Shown here: in pieces, positions 13,735 through 24,627 of the stretch | How the letters are laid out: each line of letters starts with the position of its first letter | Position numbering within the stretch: the stretch's first letter is position 1 | Source: Rhynochetos jubatus | Lineage: Eukaryota; Chordata; Aves; Eurypygiformes; Rhynochetidae | Length of the DNA stretch: 64,000 nt | Direction: 5' to 3' | Assembly: GCA_027574665.1 (NCBI GenBank) | Contig: CM050651.1 | Span: 7,565,501-7,629,500, forward strand | Made by a program: the position numbers and the translations under genes | The notes under the pieces: model-generated | The model's database searches: none | What the model was told of the DNA's origin: nothing | Seen by the model: only the letters and a program-made list of their open reading frames with translations

Positions 13735-14570
13735 GTAGAATCACAGGATAATTGAATTTAAGGTTGGAAAGTGCCTCCTGAGATCTCTCCTGCCCCAGTG
13801 GGAGAAGCAAGTACATCTGTGTCTCTTAACACATTTGTCTTAAGGGCTTCCAGTGATGCAGCATCCATGCTTTCCCTCGGCCCGCCAGATAACTTTGTTA
13901 GCTTTCCCCAAGTGCGTAACTTATCTTTGCTGTTGAAGTTTAAGTCCATAGCATTATGTCTGTTTACTATCATGACTCTAAGTAGTTTAGTAACTGTTTT
14001 CTTTTCAGCTTACTTCATTGATTTGAACATCACTGTCATCTTCGTCCTGTCTTGTCTTGATTAAGTAGCTTCAGTCTTTCTCCCTCTTCCCCTCTCCTCT
14101 CTCCTCATCTCCTTCCCCTTGATTCTTCATCCTCTTTCTTGTCACCTCTTTTTGGACTCTCTCGAAATGGTGAACCTTTTTCCCAGTTTGCTGTTCCAGG
14201 GGAATTGTCCAGATGCTTCCTGGCACAGTCACAGGAAGGGCTGCTTCTTCAGTCTTTCACAGGCAATACAGCAAAATACATCCCAGGGTGATGTCTGCCT
14301 CTTTCAAAAGAACAGAACTTTGATTTATGTTCACCTTGTGATCCATGTCACTCTTTAAAATATCTTCTTCACAACTGCTGCTTAATCATTCTTCAGTCTG
14401 ATTTTGTGCCATACAATTTTTCTGATCTAAGCAAATTATTTTGCACCTGACTTTATTTGATCCTAAGCCACTTCTATAATTGTCTAAGATCATACTGAAC
14501 TGTTACCCTGTTCTAACAGGGTATCAGTTCCTCCCAATTTAATATTTTCTGAATGCTTAGTAAGATTTAT
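13735..14570 (-). mobile_element. Old, highly diverged CR1 LINE fragment (3' part, reverse strand)
   Basis: CR1 is a non-LTR retrotransposon that moves by target-primed reverse transcription and is usually 5'-truncated. Read on the minus strand, this block ends in a decayed CR1 3' tail: on the plus strand GAATCACAGGAT, then AGGTTGGAAAGTGCC at about 13739-13775. Further in, it follows the order of the old CR1/L3-type 3' region. TTCCAGTGATG and a CCTTATGTTGAAG-like block come first, then a CTTTTTGGACTCTCTC block at about 14150. A TGATCCATGTCA...CTGCTGC block follows near 14340-14382, and a TTTGCACCTGACTTTATTTGA block near 14440. Divergence is heavy and no frame is intact. A C/T-rich expansion at about 14070-14140 lies inside it. 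The left edge is fairly firm and the right edge approximate. Family-level identification is by memory of CR1 consensus blocks. Confidence 0.72.
14066..14140 (+). repeat. Polypyrimidine tract
   Basis: This is a run of C and T with few purines (TTCTCCCTCTTCCCCTCTCC and onward), lying within the old CR1 copy. It probably arose by expansion after insertion. Confidence 0.7.
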
Positions 14571-16956
14571 GGGATGGTATGTCCTGATTTACTGGAAGTA
14601 CAGGTGTCCTTCCACTGAGGTTGTACTAAATACATTATTAGAAACTGACTATCATGCACATGAAAATGCTTGGAAAATGTTAATTTAGGATGATTCTTGG
14701 GATTTAGATCAAAAGTGTACTGTCTGGAATGAATAGGGACAAATTCTTATGGAGGAAGTTGTTGCCATAGTGGCTAGTATCGATGGGCATGGTTTAGGAT
14801 TTGGCTTTACCTCACAAATCATATGCCAGACTGCTGTGTTGCTAAGTTTTCCTGGGGCAGGGGATATACACATGTACTCTGTCTTACAAGGTCTGTGATG
14901 TGAAAACTAAGTTTGTATGCTACCTACTTGTTCTGCATTTACTTATTTAATATTGAATACAATAGACTGTGGCCTTATTCCACCAAAATACATAAACATG
15001 TAATGAGGTGGGAGTTAGAAAAAAATGTGAATTTACTGAGGCAATCATTCTGCTGAGTGAATGCTCTGAGCATCACAGTACACTACAGCAAATCATAGCA
15101 CATAGTGACTTTCAAGTTTGCATAAATTAAATATGATATGTTGTCAGAGAGAAAAACTATTTGCTACTTCTACCATCTTTGTAAAAACCAACCTGGCATA
15201 TGTGTTCTGTTTGTAACTATGTATCTGCAAATCTAAGGACTTTCATAATTTTAGAAAACATTTTAAAAGACTCCAGGACAGATCTTCTGATAGGTCTTTA
15301 GATGTCTCTGTTTTAATGAAGATAATTGATTGATTGATGAGTTAGTGAAGGAATCTTGGGGTAATGTGCGTGGCTTTTGCAACATTTCCTGTGGCAGCTT
15401 TTTATACATCTGCTGGTGAACTGTATATGACTTGGAAAAAGCAGTTGTCATGTACCAGTCAGGAAAGATGAGGTTTGGGGCTCCACTTTCTATTATTTTT
15501 TTCTAAGCGAACTTGTCTTCCTTTTTCTTTGACCATCATTTTTCTTCTATGGCAGTTCAGGAATATATTTTTCTATTTTAAACCAGAACATATCCTGAGT
15601 ACTAAGCTGTCTTTGATGTTTCCTGACAGCACTTGACTATTCTACCTATATAAACACTCATATATTTATGTATTGCTAGTGTACTGCATTAAAACATACC
15701 AAATATGACGTGCGTATTATGTTGACACATTTTGCATACAAGGGTGTTTTACTGAATACTTACAAGAAGGGATGGCGATAGTAAAGTTAGAACAAATGTC
15801 ATACTGCTTTGGGGATGTACAGGATACAATTCAGCTGATTTTGGTCAGTCCAGAATAACCCACACCGTTCCCTTACATGAAACACCTATTTAGTACTAGA
15901 ATCCACACGTTTACTTTCGAAACCAGCTTCATTCACTGTTTGATTTATTGATCCATTAAGTGGGTTTTCAGACCTAAAAAATAGTCCCAGATAATCATTT
16001 CACTCCCACTTTTCCTCTGGGACAGCAAGGGTCAGTTTCTGTTGTAAGCTCTTAACTCCAATTTAGAATTAACTGGAAGTCATTAACACTCAATATAAAT
16101 TCAGCAGCAAGCTTGAAATGAGCTGGTAGACCGGCTGGGCTTATACAAGACCTCAGTCCTTAGATCGGAGGTAACCACCTCAGCTAACAAATTTTATGTC
16201 AGAATTGTGTAATGGTATTGTTGCTACATTAATTTAGAGACAGACCTATAACGTTCAGACTACAGGTTGCTTTCAAGGCTCAAAATAAAATTAAGTAACG
16301 TTGCCCCATGCAAATCCCATGGTGTAGTTTTACAGGTATACTTTTCAGAGCAAAATGTTGAAGTACTGGGATCCGTTGCAAACAGTGATCATGTTGTACT
16401 TTGCAAAATATACCAGTGGTGCAGTTCTACTGGAAAAAGAAAAAAAAGATGAAATATATTGTTTACGCATACAGATAACCAATCTGCATGCATAAATCAG
16501 GTGTTCTGACATAAACATAACCTGTTAGGCAGGGAGATGGTCAGGTACATATTGGATTTTATTTGCTTTCTTACATGCCCACACAAACACCAGGTGTACT
16601 TATGCCTTGGAGGTGAATGGTGAAATGGGAGCCCTGCTTTTCATGCTATTAGGTTTGTTAACATGAGAAACCACTAAATCGATAAATGAAGTGTCAGATC
16701 CTCAGTAATTTCCAATTTGTCTTAGTCACCCAAAAAAGGTTCTTGGCTTTTCCTAGTTAATCATCTGAATTTTTCAGATAACAGAATTCTCTTCCAGTTA
16801 TTTTCTTTTCCTGTTAGCAAGTAGCACATACTAATTTAATGTTGTTTCCTAGGTATTATGCTTACTTAATATAGTCCTGTCTTCTGTGGAATACCCTCTT
16901 CTTACTGGTCGACAATGCTTTAAAATGCATTATTAAAACAAATATCATAAAGATGG

Positions 16957-16959
<3 letters not shown>
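14571..16959. other. Unannotated AT-rich stretch
   Basis: Nothing recognisable. Open frames do not exceed about 62 codons. There is no repeat tail, no GC-rich patch and no strong paired splice sites that I could see. Confidence 0.5.

Positions 16960-17008
<49 letters not shown>
16960..17008 (+). repeat. (TA)n microsatellite
   Basis: About 24 uninterrupted TA units are flanked by AT-rich sequence. The tract is self-complementary and likely length-polymorphic. Confidence 0.95.
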
Positions 17009-17013
<5 letters not shown>

Positions 17014-20000
17014 AGATTTAAAAATCTGTAGCTGAAACTGTGTCCCTAAAAGCTGAGGGACCTATAAGAACATTGTAATTTTAGGGCCTTAAAGGAAATT
17101 ACGTTCTTTTGTAAAACTGTAGTGCCTGCTACCCAAAATACAGGAACTCCTCACAGCACATTGGAAAGGCTCACTGAAGGCAATTGGAAGCAGCAACAGT
17201 TCTCCTAGCTGCTGTTTTTTGTTTGTATGTCTGTGGGAGAGATGAGGAAAAGTTGAAAGAATCTGCTGTAAGAGCTGGTAATGGGACGGGAGACACAGCT
17301 TGGTCTAACATGGAGAATGTATCCCCAAGGAAACAGCTGGTAGGAGAGCATTTTGGCCAACAGAGGTTTGGAAAAGTGAGCAAGAAAATTGTCTCGTCAT
17401 CCGATTTTACATGTGCTCAGGAAGAAAGCACTTTATAAATTTCTGTAAATAAATAAGGCAGCATCAGAGAACACCCAGCTCCCCTACCACTTTCACTTCA
17501 TAATAGAAACAGCCTGCAAGACTTTAATTTTTTTACCTGTTGTTCAAGTGAAAAATGGGCAATGCTTTTGTTAGTTTTGCATATAGTACATTTGCTATAC
17601 TTCACTTTTCCTGTAGCGTAAGGGATTGCTGTAATAAACTCGGGATCGCTGTAAAAGTAAATCTTACGCCAGGCAGACATTTCCTGTTGAAAGATGAAAC
17701 CTTACATTATAGCAGTGCTTTTACTTTGCTGACCTGAAAATAAGTAGCTCACAGCATAGCTTAACATTTTCTGATTAGGGTGAGGGGGAAAGACAGCACA
17801 TACTTTGTGCTGCAGAGGCCAAACCCGTATTTTTCTTTAAAACTCTCAAGGACTTACAGAAGTTTCCATCTACTCTTTGTGATGCCCAGTGGCAACTTTA
17901 CTTTTTTGTAAATATTTCTGTTTCCTTTGATTAAGGTCAGCTTTTTCAGAATGCTGGCACATGAAATGAGGAGTAGCACTAGCAAATAATTATTTGTTGT
18001 TCACCATCAAAATATTATACATTTTTGAGGATTTTAAAATCTATTCTTCTGAATTTGAAAATGGCTTGGGGAAATTGGAATGGATAGGACTCAGTTTTAA
18101 ACTCTGAGGTGGTCTTGGGCTGCAGGTTGTATCAATTTAATTAAAAGGTTTACCTGTAGATGACATCTGCAGACTATTAATCAGACATAATGAAATGAGA
18201 ATAAATAAGAACAATATCATCTTTGATTGGTTGCTCTTTCCTTGCTAGTTAGTACAGAAAGCTCAATGTCAAGATTTTATTTTATAGTAGTGCTGTTCTG
18301 TTTAATAGGAAAAGGAGAGCTATTTAAATATAATGTGTTGTTTGTTTGTTTGCTTGTTTCAAGGAAAATGAAAAAGAATTTTTCCTCTATATTGTCTGTT
18401 GATTTAAGGTTAATTGAAATACTGAAAACTTTTGACTGGATTCTCTTGTTTGGCTGCAATTTATGTGAGGATTCCTTAAGAGAACTGTCTGTGCTATGTG
18501 TACTCCCATTTTAATCTGCTATATTTTGGCCTTCAGAGAAGAATGGTGATACCTCATGAAGCTTCCCAGTAACTTATATTTTGTTGTCTAAGTAAGAACC
18601 CCATACTGGGAATGCAAACCAACCAGCTTAGCTTGCATGGGACACCAGGAATTGTTTTCTGAAAGAAAATGATGTTGAGATATTCGTGGGGTTTGATTTT
18701 TTTAAGAAAGCCCACTTTTGGTGTGGAAAGAAGACACTTCAGTGCAAATATTCTTTTACATGAAACTTTTTATTAATAAATAATAGGACATATCCTAAAT
18801 GTTTGGCCATTTTGGTTTGTCAGAGGTAATTCTATGCAATTTTGTAACCTGTTGTGGAATATGCAGGTTAGCTGTGGATTAAAAGAGAAAAGAGCATTAG
18901 GAGTGGGGACGTAATGTCCAAACAACTTTAATTCCACATTTTTTTCAAGTCATACATGATAATTGTTCATAATGAAAAGCAGTAGGTGTCTTCAGAAATG
19001 ATGGGTAGACTTGAAAGGATCTCCATTTTCACAAACACAAACATCCCCAATTCTGAAATTGTGCTAATTGTACAGGCCATAACAAATATCTAGTGATTTA
19101 AACCAGTGGTAGTTTTTTATGTGTATGTGAGAGTCATGGGAACTGGTTAATTGATTAATCAGGGTGTGTGCTTATACATGAAAACAATGTTTTCTTCCTG
19201 TAAACCTTCAGCAAATATGAAGAAGTTGCTATACTGGCTGTCTGTTAAGAAGGAATATAAAAGGGAAATCGATTCACTGGCTTAGATCCTACACATGGAC
19301 AATTTCTTTGTAATCCTCCTGGAGAAACAACATGGGCCCAGACTATTTATTTCATCATAGATGAACCCCAAAGAAGTGCAGTCCAAAAAGGCGTAGTCCT
19401 CTAAATCTGTTCTCTTACAGTTTGAATGGGAGCACTAAACTTTCGTGAATCCTGAGAAACATAACTATGAGTAGAATAAAGTGAAGTATAATGAAGTTCT
19501 TTTTTGTGTATGGGAAAGTTTGCACAACAGAAAGCATAACCCGAAAGATATCCTTAAAAAATTAATGGAATTTATATATGGTTTGCACTATTCTGTACAA
19601 AGAAATCATATTGGGAAAAATTCTGAGATAATTCCTGTAAGTATTTTTGATTGAATATATATTTTAGATTTGTTTAACTTGAATTGTACTAAAATCATGG
19701 TGAGATATTATGTCTCATTAAGATAATTGACTTTAAAATTTAATCACTGGGAAACTTGGAAGCAGAAAATATAGTAAGACTACATGACTGCAACTCTGAA
19801 AATTTAAGTTTCATGTGTATAAATATGTTTCTTAGCATCTCAGAAATGTGTCCTGCAACTGCTCAAAATACAGAGATTACTGTAATTTTAGGAACTTCAC
19901 ATCAGAAGAGTCCAGTATTAATTAATGCAACTTGTCATAATTATATGGATAAACACTTCAAAATCACTTTGTGAGAGTGGCAAAAAAAGTCTTCCCCTCT

Positions 20001-21229
20001 ATCACTGCTTATTGGACATGCCAAAATATTAGCATGACACTTGAACAGTCCCACAGTCTGTTTGGTCAAATTGCTGATATATAAAAAAAATAACCTGAGG
20101 GGGATTTAATGAAACCAAATGGAATGGATAGTGTTCCCATGTGTTTATTTGATTTACTTTTAATAACTCAGCACATAAATAATTCAGACCCAGCTGCTCA
20201 GAGTCAATATTGAGCAACGGTAGCAACTCTACTTTTTATTTTTTTTCACTTAAGCAAATGTTGCTGAACATGTATTCTGAGTTTACTTTGCCTCTTCCCT
20301 CAGTGATTTTTCAGCAATAATTTAAATCATAAATATGAATTAGACTACCTAGTAGTATTCACTTTGCATGTTCATGAGTTATAATGTAACTGTGTTCCAA
20401 AGGGTAACCTGGCACAAATATGAAAGTTCTTTATTTTTTAACTTGTTTCATTTTTGGTTTTAAGAAAATTTTTACCACCTCTCAAAAAGGTCCATCTCCT
20501 TTCCTATTTCCCCTTGCCCCTTTCTCTCTTTGCCCTTTCCCTTTCCCTTCCTCCTTATGCGAATCTGCGTAATTTTGTTTGTTCGGTTGGTGTGGTGAGT
20601 TGACCCTGACTGGCCATGACTGAGATGAAGGAAAGAAAAATGCTTTGTTGAAGTAGAAAAATTGCATATACCTGACTAGGAGAAATAAAAAAAATGGTAG
20701 ATTCTACCTTTTTAGACAAAGCAGAACTATGCTTTAAATAGGTCAGTCTTTTTTACAGTCTATCAAACAGTATCCACAATCAAACCTTGAATTTTGTGAA
20801 AGTTTGCTATGTGTCATGACATATCTGTTAAAGAGAGAGGCAGAATGTAGAAGCAGTATGTATGGAAAAAGGACACGATCATATGTGAAGATACACAAAT
20901 TAAGCTTGCATCAGGTTTTCTAACATTCCAAAATGTCACAGAACAAGGCTGTTTCCTAAAAGCCTTTCTTGTCTCCTAAAAGCATTACCGTGCCTTGGAC
21001 AAATCCATTCAGTTTTATTTGTATCATTAAGCACAGACCAAGGAAGAGCTTCAAGTCCCAGAGTCATCTGGCTGGGAGAGTACAAAGTGGAGCCAGGGAG
21101 TGAACTAAAAATCATGTGGACAATGAGAAGGTTCAGTACTCAAATGAGGGTTCGGGTCTTCTTTTCTTAAGCAATAAAGGTAAAGATAATGATTTTTTTA
21201 AGCAGTAAGGGTATGTGTTTGATTGCTAG
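17009..21229. other. Unannotated AT-rich stretch
   Basis: Only short frames are present (95 codons or fewer, for example 18227-18514), with F/L/V-rich composition from T-rich DNA. A C/T-rich stretch lies at about 20495-20555. I see no transposon fragment or RNA gene. Confidence 0.5.
20495..20556 (+). repeat. Polypyrimidine tract
   Basis: The stretch is almost entirely C and T (blocks such as CCTTTCCTATTTCCCC and CCCTTTCCCTTTCCCTTCC), so the minus strand is a purine tract. It explains the G/E/K-rich reverse frame across it. Confidence 0.75.
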
Positions 21230-21366
21230 GCAAAGATGCCAGACGAGTCTGGGATGAAAAAGTGAATTGCTGTGATGTGAAGCGTTTTGTCTGGCATGAT
21301 GCAACACCCCAACCGGCCAAGGAAAAGGTGGATCCCTCTAAATGTAGAGTTGACACTCCCTACAAA
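21230..21366 (+). other. Candidate internal coding exon (unidentified)
   Basis: The segment follows an acceptor-like TTTGATTGCTAG and ends at a good donor (ACAAA|GTGAGA). The frame entering in phase 1 is open for the whole 137 bases and leaves in phase 0. It reads as about 45 residues with charged and aromatic character, including DARRVWDEK, CCDVKRFVWHD and KCRVDTPYK, unlike the F/L/K bias of random frames here. I do not recognise the protein. Against it, the polypyrimidine tract before the acceptor is weak, and an open frame of this length is not rare. A pseudo-exon is a real alternative. Confidence 0.35.
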
Positions 21367-21533
21367 GTGAGACTCAAGTTTAACTTTCTCTGGATGTGTA
21401 CTATTTTTAGCTTAAATTAAATGTGTCCATCTGCTGGTTTTACTAGGATTTTTAAAAAGAGACTTTGTAAAAAAAGTAAAAGAATGAAGGGCTGTTTTCT
21501 CTCTTATTGTGAACATACATTCATCCAGTCTTC

Positions 21534-21551
21534 TTTTTTTTTTTTTTTTTT
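21534..21551 (+). repeat. Poly-T run (T18)
   Basis: There are eighteen consecutive T residues, about 170 bases after the candidate exon at 21230-21366. It is too far downstream to serve as a polypyrimidine tract for that exon. Confidence 0.9.
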
Positions 21552-23684
21552 ATTTTCAACTAAAAATAATTACGTATCCTTTCCATGTATAAAAGAAACA
21601 TATGCGTTTTGTTATATTTTCGTATGGATGAAGCATTCTTTTTTCACAATATACTGAGGAGTGGAAAAAAGAGAGCAGTGAACACTGTTTAGAGCCACAG
21701 CCATCTTTATGAATCCCTATTTATTAATTTCCTTTCCTTCTTTTCTCCCAGGAACGTTGAAGGTGGCCAGGGTCATCACAGCAGACTGAAAACTGATTTG
21801 AAGCCTCTGAGGAGGTTATAATACTTTCTCCTTCCTCTCTTGTTTAATCTTGACAAACTAGCTGTAACTCTCTGCAGATTAGTAACATGGAATCTGGTGT
21901 GGTAGGAGAAACCAGGTTTACAGTGTATCCTTAAACTTCATTAAGAGTCTTGCATTCCCATATGATTAGAAAGATTTTTGTTTGGATCTGAGCTGTGGTA
22001 AAATCTGGGTCATTGGGTTAATGGACAATAAGAAACAATTAATCTATAAATCCATTACGTGATGGTAATGATGTGGAATAGATTTTTAAGTCTGTAAGGA
22101 TTTAGAGGATGCTGTTTTCCCTTTTTGTCTCTTGTTAAGGTAGAATATACTTGCTCAATCCAGTTTAGGAGACATTGTAACTCCCTAAATAACAAGTGAT
22201 GCTTTCACTTGTCCTTGTTATGTATTTTCTTCTTAGCTGACTGTGTAAATCCTTTAGCTGCATGGTGAGTATTTGTGAGCGTAAGCAGTAAACCTCTTCT
22301 GAAAGCGAGCGATCGATTTTATGAGTGTTGAATGAGTAACAAAACGATAATGTCTCTCTTCCAGTTCACAAGAGTGAACAGAGGTTTTGCATTCAAGATA
22401 CTTTAATCATATCACTATCATACTGTGCCCTTTATCTAGAGCTAAATATCAGCCAAAGTTTACTTGAAAATGAGCCTAGGTTTTGCTCGAATAAGCTAAT
22501 GAACCTTTGTGAACTTTCAAGACTGGGCTGAATTTCAACTTCGGAACAATAGTTGAAGCCAGGTGAGTTTTACTGTAAATATTTTCAGTGTGGTTCCAGC
22601 AACAATCTGATCTTGTTTAACTAGTTTAACTAAATGCTTGTGTAACATTGAGGCCTGGATGACAGATTTTTTATAAAAAATTTGAAAAGAACAAGCAGTG
22701 ATAATATGCTACTGTTGAAACTGTGTGCTAAATTGCTAAATCTGCAGACTGAGATAGTGTTACATATAATCTGTTTCTTCATCTATAGATACCAATAGAA
22801 GCAAGTGTCCTAAAAATTTGAAGGACTCCTCAAATCTAGTAGCATGCTAACAAAAATACTGAATGTGTTGTCTCTCTCTCTCTAGATTTGTAAAATCTAA
22901 GACAAAATGAATGTTACTAGTTATACCTTCTCAGTCGAGTATTGCTAATCTCAGTGGCTATAAAACCCTTTTCAAAGAGTTTGAACTTAAACTTAGCTCC
23001 TTACAGAAAGGGAATAAATGGAGGGAATCGGTGAGAGAACTAGAGGTTCAAGAGACTGGATAGCACCTCAGAACCAATAGAAAATTGCATACTTCTGATA
23101 AATAGACAAGACCATAGAAATCTCTGTCCATCCATAAATCCCCCTTTGCCTCTTCCCCCCATGCCCCAAAGCCCAGTCCAAAACATTACTTGGTCTTATG
23201 AGCAGATGGAGTTAGCATAGAGATGCCTTCACACAGAAATGCAATTGCTTCAAGATGGACCACAGTGGTTGATAAAAATAAATAATGAATAAATAATAGT
23301 ATACGCTGTGCTCTTGACTAGCCTAAGACGTAGGGATTTATAGAGAGATCACCCGCTATTTTTCTGTAAAGTATTTGAAATCTGTTCCAAGCAGTCAAAA
23401 TGTAGTAAATACACATGACCAATTCCCTGATTTAAGATCTGTAATTAGGTAGGCAAAAGACCAGGCGAGTACACGTGCTGTGAGTGAATGTATCGCAGAT
23501 AAGCACGCTTACGCTGAGGCATTAACTGGTGCAACTAGATGAAGGAATAGGCAGTTAGCAGAGTAAGGCAAGCATCCACCTGGAGCTTTTATTAGGTGGT
23601 GGTATTGTAGTATTCTAAGGGTTAATATTTTGTAAGCTTCTTTTAATTGGAAGTAAAGATTGTGTAAAAGTTTTCTTTTTATAG

Positions 23685-23704
23685 CATTAATCTGCAGATT
23701 AATG
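23685..23704. promoter_or_regulatory. 20-bp perfect palindrome with paired homeodomain-type cores
   Basis: CATTAATCTGCAGATTAATG is identical to its own reverse complement. It holds two inverted TAATCT/ATTA cores, the kind of site bound by homeodomain proteins (TAAT-core recognition is established for that family). A regulatory role is inference from the motif alone; the palindrome could also be chance in AT-rich DNA. Confidence 0.35.
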
Positions 23705-24604
23705 TTTCCTGTGTTTTAATGACATGTTCCCCAGCAGCAGACGAGTGGTATAAAAAGGTTTAATTAGAGTCAGTCATAGCCTGCTGGCAAGCAGTGACCT
23801 TACCTTCAACTCAAAGCACTGGATAAAAAACTTGCAGACTTTTTGTTCTTTAACATAAGTTGTAAGCCTAAAAGGCATAAAGTGTATTTCTCGCATACCC
23901 TGCTGAAGGTTGACCACAATAACAATACTGTAATATCTGTTTCTTTAAGCAATTTTCTTTATTTTCTGGTTGGAATTTACCAAGGGGTGTGCATTTGTGC
24001 GTATGTGTGTGTGTGAAAAGGGAGACAGAGACACAAAGTGGTCTGAAAGTTCAGCAGATTTTCTGAGTTTTCTACTGCAACAGAATTGTTGCCTGTACCT
24101 AAACCTAGAACATTAGCTAGTCTAGGCTGATTTTAATGTAACCACTCTGCTTAAGCAAGGCTTCTACTCATCACTAACTATTCCCTAAGGCATTTGTTAG
24201 TTCAGGCATGTATTCTATAAATTGTACAGTGGGCATGACACTGTGTGTTGGTATATCATCGAGATGTGGATGCATTTTAACCTAGCTCTGTTGTGCAATG
24301 GTAATCGGGTTTTTTGCTCTCCTTACCTTGCGCTCTCCTGTGTCCTATGCAAGCTTCTTCTTGTGCTGAAACACAGAAGGGAAGAAAATCTGTCTAACAT
24401 TATATGCTGATACAACCAAATGCACGAGCTGGCTAGCATTTACATGGCTTGGCTGCAAGTCAGAAAGGTACCCATAAAAGAAAAAAATCAAAAAATGTAT
24501 CAATGTGTGCATGCATTCATGTATGCTGTGTATAAAATATAACTGGGACATGGCAATTATTTTTCCCTTGATTTTAAAATGGATTCCACTCTCTTATCAC
24601 TGCC

Positions 24605-24627
24605 AAAATAAAATAAAATAAAATAAA
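24605..24627 (+). repeat. (AAATA)n short tandem repeat
   Basis: Four to five copies of a five-base AAATA unit occur in tandem. It is a simple pentanucleotide microsatellite with no adjoining retroposon body. Confidence 0.85.

Noticed and set aside
14504-14523. 9-bp inverted repeat TACCCTGTT / AACAGGGTA
   Set aside because: It lies inside the old CR1 copy and is short enough to be chance.
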